Below, piece after piece: positions 1 to 5,261 of a stretch of DNA of 5,261 bases. Both the position numbers and the translations under genes were made by a program. The DNA comes from Candidatus Woesearchaeota archaeon. Lineage in GTDB: Archaea > Nanobdellota > Nanobdellia > Woesearchaeales > UBA10200. The stretch is taken from contig JAGVZX010000114.1 in assembly GCA_018302185.1 (NCBI GenBank), positions 1 through 5,261 of the forward strand. The letters are read 5' to 3'. The notes under the pieces are model-generated. The model worked only from the letters and a program-made list of their open reading frames with translations. It ran no database searches and was not told the origin of the DNA. The first letter of the stretch is position 1, and every line of letters starts with the position of its first letter.

Positions 1-3000
1 AGTGTCTGCATGGTTAATTTAGCAGATTTGTTTAATGCTGGCAGCTGCTTGCTGTCTATCCTTACAAATCCTTTTGAAATATTAATTAAATTATCAAGAT
101 CAACCACGTTGCTTAGATCCAGATTTTGCTTGAAGCTGACTAATCCAAGCACTTGCGTAGGCTGTCCACCGCCAGATGAGACAGATTTTCCAAGAGTTAC
201 ATTTGCCACATCACTTAAGTTAGCAGTTGCACTGAAGTTTGTCGTTAAACTGCTATCAAATGTGCTTGCAACTGGCCTGTCTGCAACTGTTAAATTCCAT
301 GTCTTTGCTGCAGTTACGTTACTGAAATCTTTCACACTAACTTTTACCACAAAGTTTCCTGTTGTGCCATTTGCTGTGAAGTTTGCTTTTTTATTATCAC
401 TTGCGTCTACACTTAATAAGCTATTGAATGAATTATTATTATTATTATTATTATTATCTTTAGCTTCCCATGTGTATACTAAGTTATCGTTTAAATCTAC
501 ATCAACTGCAGTGATATTAAACATCTGCAGACCAAGCTCACTTATTTTTGGATCTTCAAATATAGGATAGAATGCAGTTATTTGCGGTGCGTCATTTGTA
601 TTTGTTACATTAATCTGCACTGTCTGTGTAGAGCTTGCATTATTCTTGTCTGTTACTGTAAACTTAACGCTTGTTGTTGGAACATCACTGTTTACTGGCA
701 AAAATGTGACATTTGCAAGAGTATCATTTATTTTTGTAACAGTAAACCTAGTATCATTTGCAGTATAAGTCAAGCTTTCTCCAACTGCGCTGCCATGGGG
801 TAGGTCATCATCATCTGCTGCTAATGTAAATGCAACAGCAGAATCTTCAATTGCCTGGACAATATTATTTGTTTCGACATTATTAAGGACAGGCGCATCA
901 TTTGTATTTGTTACATTAATTACTACATTCAAAGATGAATTAACATTGCTTGAATCATTTACGGTAAACTTGACTGTAAACTTTCCTACATCATTATTAT
1001 TTGGCAGGAAAGTTACGTTTGCAAAAGTGTTGTTGATTTTTGTGATTGTAAAACGAGTGTCATTAGCAAAATATTCAATATTCTCCTGATTTTTGGTATC
1101 ATCATCACTAACACTTAATAAGAATGTCAAGAGCGAATCTTCCACTGCTTCAACTGTATTGTTGCTGCCGACAGTATTTAAGCTAGGCGCATCGTTTGTA
1201 TTCGCTACTGTAATAGTGATTGCCTGTGAAGTGTTTAACTCTCCATCGCTGCAGATAAAATTTACATTATGGCTGCCTACATCATCATTAGTTGGTGTCC
1301 AAGTGAAGTTACCTGATGCAGGATTGATTGCAAATTGAGTTGCATTCTTATAATAAGTCAAGTTTGTAGTTTCTTCGTCTGTGCAGTTAACATCATAATA
1401 TAGTGTAGCATCTTCATTCACATTTAAATTTTCAAGAGTCTGCACGAACATAGGTGCATCATTGACTGCAGTGACATTTATTGTAAATTGCTGCTCAGCC
1501 ATTGCATCTGATGAATCATTAACTCTTACAGTCACAGTGTTATTTCCTACTTGAGAATTTGCAGGTGTCCAAGCGATCAATCCTGTGCTTGAATTTATTG
1601 TCATGCCACTAGGCATTGTAACAAGAGAAAATACTAAGGTAGATGACTCGCCAGGATCAGCATCAGCTGCATCAACATCATATTGATACAACACATCTTC
1701 AGTTGCACTTGTTATTGCTGTGCTAGTCATGGTTGGCGCCAGATTTACGTTATTCACCTGCACAATTATCTCTGTGCTGTTTGAATTTCCTGCTGTGTCA
1801 AATACAACTGCTTTTAACGTATGATTGCCATCGTTAACTTCAGAAGAATTCCAGTTAAATGTAAATAATTCATTTGTTTTATTGGAATAATTTATTTGCT
1901 TTAGTGCATTGTTAACATAGAACGAAACATTGTTAAGGACAGCATTATCATATGAAAAAATATTAAACTCAAGCATTCCTTTTACGATGGCATTGTCTGA
2001 TGGCGAAATCAGTTGAACATTGGGCTTGACTTGCTCTAATGAGAGAGTAAATACATATTCGCCTGAATGGTCAACATTTCTGCTTTCCTGCAGCAAAAGG
2101 TGTTTTGAGTCAGTGGAATTTATCTTGAATGTGTAATTATTAAATGAGATTGTATTGGTCGCATTCTGCAGATAATCAGTAAACATGGCACTATCATTTG
2201 TCCTTCCTAATCCGTCTGTTGTATCTGCCAATACAAGATTATCAAACACATCTGTCGCTGAGACAAGAGCACTAGCTAGAGGGCCATTAACATCTAAGAT
2301 TTTTGCAATAACATAATGGTTTATAGCTGCCTCTGAATCTGAGCTTGATGAGAAATTTAACGATGAGAATGTTGTATTTAGTAAGTATATATTTGTCTTA
2401 TCTTTAAGCAATATATCATTATCAGCAGATGACGTAAATTTGCTGTCTAATGCTAAAAAATTTGATGAATAATTAAGCACAAGGGCATTTGCATTTCCTG
2501 TTAGCGTAACTCTGTCCAGCGTAAAATCTGCCGTGTTAAATCCAGAGATCCCCTCTTCATATGCATCTAACACATAACTATCCTGAATATATGTAAGATT
2601 TGAGTTTTGCATCTCGATGCCTATGCCTGTCAAATTTACAAGTACATCATGGATGAAAATATTAGTTGTATTAATTCCTGCAATTCCTATGTAATAATTA
2701 TGTATATTTGCATTTATTATTGTTACATCTCTTGAACTAGTTTTTTGTGCGTTGTTATCCACAAGTGAGACTCCTACTCCCAAACTGTCTCCTGATATAG
2801 AAGCTTGATTGAAATCCAATGTGACATTGTCTCCGAATACGACTAAAACTCCGTTAGAAGCAAGATCAGCTAGTTCATAGCTCCCGTTGCATAATATTGT
2901 GTTTGTTACTAGGTATAAATCATCTCTAGGCACAGTGCAGTAGCCATTTTCAGTTCCTGGTGTTGGATATGTTAAATTATCAAATATATCTGTGCCGTCG

Positions 3001-3479
3001 CTTATCCTTCCAAAAGCAACATCACTGCCTGGATTAGAACTGTATGTCATTGCATCAATCAGCCCATTTGTATTATCATATAAATTGATAGTATCACCAT
3101 TAGTATCTAACGTGATCTGCGTTGCAAATGTACTTCCTATTTTTGCCTTGTAGAACACAGTAAAATCATTTGGCTGTAACAATGCATAATTGCTTGGAAC
3201 CACAAAATTAGTTGTTGAAGTCCCTAGTGTGTCATTTAATATCCATCCTGATAAATTAACTGCCTGAGTGCCATTATTGTATAATTCTATCCATTCATCG
3301 CTGCTACTTGCAGTTCCGCTCAGGTCCCAATCAACATTACTTGGAGAAGGCATGATCTCATTGATAAATACATTTGCAGATACGCTAAGAGAGAATAAGG
3401 TTAATGAAAATATGAAAAATATCACCATGCAAAAAAAATCTCTCAATGCTGATCTGTCAGATTTATTCCTAAACGCCAA
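1..3479 (-). CDS. Large secreted surface protein: lamin-tail domain, beta-helix, Ig-like and five cadherin-like domains (C-terminus beyond window)
   Basis: The minus frame is open from a stop at 3528-3530 to the window edge, giving 1159 residues with no stop. Residues 1-35 form a signal peptide (Arg/Lys n-region, hydrophobic VIFFIFSLTLFSLSV, cleavage after VSA at Ala35). Next come a lamin-tail domain (about 36-177, with INEIMP, EWIELYN, NLSGW, TPGTEN), a right-handed beta-helix of NosD type (about 181-380, LCNGSYEL then NVTLDF), a CarboxypepD_reg-like segment (about 388-480), an Ig-like domain opening NVQLISPSDNAIV (about 487-577), five cadherin-like domains (581-1065), and a tail containing VDLDNLINIS and LPALNKSAKL. 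More than 35 N-x-S/T sequons suggest N-glycosylation. No enzyme active site is visible, so adhesion or an envelope role is inference. The TTG at 3479 is chosen because GGGGGG lies 6 nt upstream and it supplies the charged n-region; ATG at 3428 and TTG at 3446 are alternatives. Fold and secretion calls are firm; function is unknown. Confidence 0.9.
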   Translation of the reverse strand, partial: MAFRNKSDRSALRDFFCMVIFFIFSLTLFSLSVSANVFINEIMPSPSNVDWDLSGTASSSDEWIELYNNGTQAVNLSGWILNDTLGTSTTNFVVPSNYALLQPNDFTVFYKAKIGSTFATQITLDTNGDTINLYDNTNGLIDAMTYSSNPGSDVAFGRISDGTDIFDNLTYPTPGTENGYCTVPRDDLYLVTNTILCNGSYELADLASNGVLVVFGDNVTLDFNQASISGDSLGVGVSLVDNNAQKTSSRDVTIINANIHNYYIGIAGINTTNIFIHDVLVNLTGIGIEMQNSNLTYIQDSYVLDAYEEGISGFNTADFTLDRVTLTGNANALVLNYSSNFLALDSKFTSSADNDILLKDKTNIYLLNTTFSSLNFSSSSDSEAAINHYVIAKILDVNGPLASALVSATDVFDNLVLADTTDGLGRTNDSAMFTDYLQNATNTISFNNYTFKINSTDSKHLLLQESRNVDHSGEYVFTLSLEQVKPNVQLISPSDNAIVKGMLEFNIFSYDNAVLNNVSFYVNNALKQINYSNKTNELFTFNWNSSEVNDGNHTLKAVVFDTAGNSNSTEIIVQVNNVNLAPTMTSTAITSATEDVLYQYDVDAADADPGESSTLVFSLVTMPSGMTINSSTGLIAWTPANSQVGNNTVTVRVNDSSDAMAEQQFTINVTAVNDAPMFVQTLENLNVNEDATLYYDVNCTDEETTNLTYYKNATQFAINPASGNFTWTPTNDDVGSHNVNFICSDGELNTSQAITITVANTNDAPSLNTVGSNNTVEAVEDSLLTFLLSVSDDDTKNQENIEYFANDTRFTITKINNTFANVTFLPNNNDVGKFTVKFTVNDSSNVNSSLNVVINVTNTNDAPVLNNVETNNIVQAIEDSAVAFTLAADDDDLPHGSAVGESLTYTANDTRFTVTKINDTLANVTFLPVNSDVPTTSVKFTVTDKNNASSTQTVQINVTNTNDAPQITAFYPIFEDPKISELGLQMFNITAVDVDLNDNLVYTWEAKDNNNNNNNNSFNSLLSVDASDNKKANFTANGTTGNFVVKVSVKDFSNVTAAKTWNLTVADRPVASTFDSSLTTNFSATANLSDVANVTLGKSVSSGGGQPTQVLGLVSFKQNLDLSNVVDLDNLINISKGFVRIDSKQLPALNKSAKLTMQT
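432..455 (-). repeat. (AAT)8 trinucleotide microsatellite encoding Asn8
   Basis: Eight perfect AAT codons (ATT on the plus strand) encode residues 1009-1016, just after TWEAKD in cadherin-like unit 5. All eight codons are the same, although AAC is used elsewhere in the gene. This points to slippage expansion; a run selected for the amino acids alone would more likely mix AAT and AAC. Copy-number change would be in frame and would lengthen or shorten a surface loop without disrupting the protein. Confidence 0.9.
592..614 (-). repeat. 23-bp exact direct repeat, copy at the unit 4/5 boundary
   Basis: These 23 bases are identical to 898-920, exactly 306 bp (102 codons) away, which is the length of one cadherin-like unit. 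They encode INVTNTND at the end of unit 4. This is coding repetition from unit duplication and not an independent genetic element. Confidence 0.85.
898..920 (-). repeat. 23-bp exact direct repeat, copy at the unit 3/4 boundary
   Basis: This is the partner of the copy at 592-614, encoding INVTNTND at the end of unit 3. A decayed third version is visible near 1190-1212 at the unit 2/3 boundary (TITVANTND). Confidence 0.85.
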
Positions 3480-3485
3480 CCTGTT

Positions 3486-3491
3486 CCCCCC
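3486..3491 (-). promoter_or_regulatory. G-run ribosome binding site supporting the TTG start
   Basis: On the minus strand GGGGGG sits 6 nt before TTG at 3479. A G-run can pair with the archaeal 16S 3' end (CCUCC) using one G-U wobble. The channel gene has a similar GGGGG 4 nt before its ATG, so the pattern is shared locally. The ATG at 3428 has only a weak GAGAGA upstream. The 16S sequence is not in the window, so pairing is inferred. Confidence 0.5.
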
Positions 3492-3545
3492 ACAAATATC
3501 TAATGAAAAATTATGATATAAAATACACTACTTACACTCAACTAA

Positions 3546-3564
3546 TAAACTAAAAAATAGTTTA
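3546..3564 (-). promoter_or_regulatory. Perfect 7-bp inverted repeat in the promoter, operator-like
   Basis: On the plus strand TAAACTA (3546-3552) and TAGTTTA (3558-3564) are exact reverse complements around AAAAA. The repeat lies just downstream of the TATA box and reaches the expected transcription start, a typical place for an archaeal repressor to bind. It could instead be a weak hairpin or chance in A/T-rich DNA. No regulator gene is seen nearby. The rest of the gap (3565-3655) holds no recognisable gene or strong terminator. Confidence 0.35.
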
Positions 3565-3568
3565 CTTC

Positions 3569-3582
3569 TATTTAAAGGTTAT
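3569..3582 (-). promoter_or_regulatory. Archaeal BRE/TATA promoter for the surface protein
   Basis: Read on the minus strand, 3576-3569 is TTTAAATA, close to the archaeal TATA consensus, preceded by ATAACC (3582-3577) in the BRE position. Transcription would start about 22-27 nt downstream, near 3545, leaving a leader of roughly 65 nt before TTG at 3479. An alternative A/T-rich box, TTTTATAT near 3516-3523, would give a very short leader. The position in a 176-bp gap between same-strand genes fits a promoter. Confidence 0.5.
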
Positions 3583-3655
3583 GAAAATTAGCACTCTATA
3601 GTAAAGAATGACCCATCGCATTTGCTTCTATCAAATAAAGAGTTATAATTTCCCC

Positions 3656-4531
3656 TCATCTCTTGCCGATTCCTGCATGCATCCTTAACTCTCTTATGGT
3701 CTCATTTATGCTAGTATGTCTTATGCTGATGCAGTCAATGCAAACACCTTCTATTAGCCCAAATACTGTCTCAAGGTTCTTTACGATTGCTTTAGTCTTC
3801 CATGAGATTTTTCTCTCATTTAATGCAGTGATAAGCTCTTCGATTTTTTCCATGGAATTGCGCAGATTATCAAGAATGATGTTGACCTTAAAGTCTGAAA
3901 GATTATTTCTTATGCCTTCCATGCCTCTGCTGCTCAATTTTCCTTGCAGCGTTGCCTCTTTTTGTATCAGGATCTTATTTATGTCAATCAGATAGCTAGT
4001 GAATGCATGAAGATTGCCTTCAATATAATCTAACTGGTCTTCTATCTCATGCTTTGTCAATTGTTTTTGCCCAGGAAGTCTCTCATTAAGCTTATGTATC
4101 ACGCTGTCGATCTCTGCCCTGAAGTTATACAGTCCGCTGATAATTCTTGTGACTCTCTCCTGAAACGAAAAGTCATATAGTTCGCTCAAGATCTTTTCCT
4201 GCTTAACTGAAAAAATTTTTGAGATAGCTATTCCAAATATGAACAAGCTTAAAACAACTTCTATGACTGAGAAGATCCTTGATACTCCTAATGGTCTGAT
4301 GTCACCATAGCCCAAGCTTGTTGATGTCACGAAGCTGAAATAGATAGCATCAACATACCCTGTAATATCTGTGTTAATTCTTCCGTTGTAATCGTAAATT
4401 CCATGCTCGCTGGTAAATGAAAGAAGGAAAAAAATGCTTCCAAACAATATTATAAACAGGAAATAGAATATTATAATTAGGTCAAAATCTACTTTTCTGA
4501 TAAATTTATCTACATGAAAAGCTAGTCTCAT
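3656..4531 (-). CDS. Two-transmembrane potassium channel with non-RCK helical C-terminal tail
   Basis: This complete 291-residue protein forms a K+-selective pore in the cytoplasmic membrane. Features in order: a basic N-terminus (1-17), TM1 (about 18-39, LIIIFYFLFIILFGSIFFLL), an outer loop (40-60), a pore helix (61-70), the filter TSLGYGD (71-77), and TM2 (about 84-106) with a possible glycine hinge at Gly100. This is the Ion_trans_2 (KcsA/MthK pore) layout. Residues 107-291 are charged, heptad-like and mostly helical (for example LRNSMEKIEELITALNERK). There is no GxGxxG nucleotide-binding motif, so an RCK/TrkA_N gating domain is absent. A CxxC (Cys264-Cys267) and His272 lie near the end. 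The start is ATG at 4531; GGGGG lies 4 nt upstream and a stop (4553-4555) closes the frame above it. The pore assignment is firm; the ligand or gating stimulus is unknown. The gene is flanked by the TPR gene (87 bp upstream) and the surface-protein gene (176 bp downstream). Confidence 0.93.
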   Translation of the reverse strand: MRLAFHVDKFIRKVDFDLIIIFYFLFIILFGSIFFLLSFTSEHGIYDYNGRINTDITGYVDAIYFSFVTSTSLGYGDIRPLGVSRIFSVIEVVLSLFIFGIAISKIFSVKQEKILSELYDFSFQERVTRIISGLYNFRAEIDSVIHKLNERLPGQKQLTKHEIEDQLDYIEGNLHAFTSYLIDINKILIQKEATLQGKLSSRGMEGIRNNLSDFKVNIILDNLRNSMEKIEELITALNERKISWKTKAIVKNLETVFGLIEGVCIDCISIRHTSINETIRELRMHAGIGKR

Positions 4532-4535
4532 TGTG

Positions 4536-4540
4536 CCCCC
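4536..4540 (-). promoter_or_regulatory. G-run ribosome binding site of the channel gene
   Basis: GGGGG followed by CACA and then ATG. It resembles the GGGGGG before the TTG of the next gene, which supports both starts. Confidence 0.45.
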
Positions 4541-4561
4541 GATAACAATAGATTAATACTG

Positions 4562-4569
4562 ATAAAATA
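4562..4569 (-). promoter_or_regulatory. Candidate TATA box for the channel gene
   Basis: The minus strand reads TATTTTAT about 30 nt before the channel ATG. Transcription from it would start close to the G-run, giving a very short leader. A second candidate, TTTTTTAAA at 4601-4609, would give a leader of about 45 nt, but it overlaps the T-run after the TPR gene. Neither has a clear BRE, and A/T-rich DNA produces such boxes by chance. Confidence 0.25.
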
Positions 4570-4603
4570 GCAGTAAGTAGCTAATGATAAGTAATTCTCA
4601 TTT

Positions 4604-4609
4604 AAAAAA
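4604..4609 (-). terminator. Possible archaeal poly-T terminator after the TPR gene
   Basis: Six T's on the minus strand begin 9 nt after the TPR stop codon, preceded by the 8-bp palindrome TTGCGCAA. Archaeal RNA polymerase can terminate at T-runs without a hairpin. The palindrome has no loop and is not a proper stem. If active, it would separate the TPR gene from the channel gene. Confidence 0.3.
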
Positions 4610-4618
4610 TTTGCGCAA

Positions 4619-5261
4619 TCAATTTGAGCTTGTAATTTTTGCTGCCTCTCCTTTTTGCAACAGCTCATCCGCCCTTTGTTTCTCAAGCCTGCTTAATGCC
4701 CTTTTTCCCGCAAAAAAATCTGAGTATACTTTGTCAATACCAACCCCTAGCTTAGCCAATATTTCCTTGGCAATATTGGCAGGCCTATAATCGGTCAGGC
4801 TTCCTAGGTTTGACTGTCCTATTGTTAATTCAATTACCTTCAGATAATTTTTTACAGCTTCTTCTCTATTTCCCAAACCCATGTATGTATTTGCAAGATA
4901 ATAATAAGAATATATATTATCTGGCTCAAGAGCCACTAATGCCCTAAACTTTTCAAGCGCTTTATCATGGATACCCTGATTTAATAGTTCAATTCCTGCA
5001 TCTCTGTAGTGTTGAGGGCTTCCCGGAAATTCTTCGGCAATTTTTCTTCTTTGATTAAACTCTTCTAGCTTCGCCTGTATATATTCAGGAGTTCTTCTTA
5101 AAACTTCATCAGCTGCCATGGTTGAGCTATCTCTTGAGATATCTGACCCTATGCCAGTCTCAACCATTATAGCTGCTCTTTTTTGCCCATATATTCCGGC
5201 TTTTGCAGGATTATGCTTTGCTGCCCTCTCCAAATCTGCAATTGCCAATTCTGATTCACCT
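4619..5261 (-). CDS. TPR-repeat protein, N-terminus probably beyond window
   Basis: The frame is open to the window edge and ends at TGA (4621-4619), giving 213 visible residues. The first visible codons read GESELAIADLERAAKHNP, the typical second helix of a TPR unit, so the protein almost certainly began further upstream. Two full 34-residue TPR units follow at visible residues 82-115 (QGIHDKALEKF, ALEPDN) and 116-149 (YYYLANTYMGLGNREEAV). Between the first helix and these units is a charged helical linker (about 22-80, with RRTPEYIQAKLEEFNQRRK). The C-terminus (about 155-213) is helical and basic/acidic, ending KGEAAKITSSN. TPRs are protein-protein docking scaffolds; the partner is unknown and no catalytic domain is visible. 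A TTG at 5248, preceded by AGGTGA 7 nt upstream, could serve as a start (209 residues), but it would cut a TPR helix pair in half, so I favour a partial gene. Confidence 0.82.
   Translation of the reverse strand, partial: GESELAIADLERAAKHNPAKAGIYGQKRAAIMVETGIGSDISRDSSTMAADEVLRRTPEYIQAKLEEFNQRRKIAEEFPGSPQHYRDAGIELLNQGIHDKALEKFRALVALEPDNIYSYYYLANTYMGLGNREEAVKNYLKVIELTIGQSNLGSLTDYRPANIAKEILAKLGVGIDKVYSDFFAGKRALSRLEKQRADELLQKGEAAKITSSN

Larger units (their letters stand above)
285..1739 (-). repeat. Five tandem cadherin-like (NDAP) domains within the surface protein
   Basis: Five consecutive units of about 89-102 residues cover residues 581-674, 675-763, 764-861, 862-963 and about 964-1065 (nt 1739-1458, 1457-1191, 1190-897, 896-591, 590-285). 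Each opens with AP and carries an ED pair about 12-17 residues in (594/595, 689/690, 780/781, 878/879, 975/976). The first four also have a D-rich stretch such as SDDD or ADDDD, and each of these ends in (V/T)ND running into the next AP. This matches the calcium-binding cadherin-like/putative-Ig repeats of prokaryotic adhesins. Units 1 and 2 share an xWTP strand, units 3 and 4 share NVTFLP, and unit 5 is the most divergent. Calcium binding is inferred from the acidic motifs. Confidence 0.85.

Noticed and set aside
10..570. A 186-codon plus-strand open frame rich in Leu, Ser, Thr and Phe.
   Set aside because: It is antisense to cadherin-like units 4-5 and the tail of the surface protein. Its leucine run is the (AAT)8 tract read on the other strand, and it shows no domain-like pattern.
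582..803. A 73-codon Cys-rich plus-strand open frame.
   Set aside because: It lies fully antisense to unit 4; the cysteines come from reading Thr/Ala codons (ACA, GCA) on the opposite strand.
1093..1338. An 81-codon plus-strand open frame.
   Set aside because: It is antisense to units 2-3, which have clear repeat homology on the minus strand.
3268..3516. An 82-codon plus-strand open frame crossing the start of the surface-protein gene.
   Set aside because: It overlaps the signal peptide and lamin-tail coding region on the other strand and has no recognisable features.
3594..3647. ACTCT/AGAGT complementary pair downstream of the channel stop, considered as a terminator hairpin.
   Set aside because: The arms are only 5 bp with a loop of over 40 nt and no following T-run.
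3663..3995. A 110-codon plus-strand open frame with hydrophobic stretches.
   Set aside because: It is antisense to the channel's C-terminal helices; the hydrophobicity reflects complementary codons of charged residues.
4584..4790. A 68-codon plus-strand open frame.
   Set aside because: It is antisense to the end of the TPR gene and has no support of its own.

Overview
The window looks like part of an AT-rich archaeal genome (roughly one-third G+C by eye), most likely a DPANN-type archaeon of the Woesearchaeota/Pacearchaeota kind. This is inferred from three things: a huge secreted protein that joins a lamin-tail domain, a right-handed beta-helix and tandem 'NDAP' cadherin-like domains, with abundant N-x-S/T sequons; A/T-rich archaeal TATA-like boxes instead of bacterial -35/-10 pairs; and frequent AGA/AGG and ATA codons. 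No rRNA, tRNA or taxonomic marker is present, so the assignment is tentative.

All three genes lie on the minus strand. Reading in the direction of transcription, from high to low coordinates: (1) 5261-4619 is the C-terminal part of a TPR-repeat protein whose true N-terminus probably lies outside the window. (2) After an 87-bp gap, 4531-3656 encodes a complete 291-residue two-transmembrane potassium channel with a TSLGYGD selectivity filter and a long helical cytoplasmic tail that is not an RCK domain. (3) After a 176-bp gap with a good archaeal TATA box and a perfect 7-bp inverted repeat, 3479-1 encodes the first 1159 residues of a secreted, surface-type protein. That frame is open through the window edge, so its C-terminus is missing. 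It is the main content of the window (about two thirds), yet it is easy to miss because it lacks a stop codon here and probably starts at TTG. The open frames on the plus strand are antisense shadows of these genes.

The genes share a strand but no obvious pathway. The big protein has its own promoter region and is probably a separate transcription unit. The channel and the TPR protein could be co-transcribed, though a T-run just after the TPR stop argues for separation. I see no mobile element, CRISPR array or RNA gene, and no clear sign of an undescribed multi-gene system. The points most worth checking are the architecture and internal duplication of the surface protein, its Asn8 microsatellite, the operator-like repeat in its promoter, and the unusual tail of the channel.
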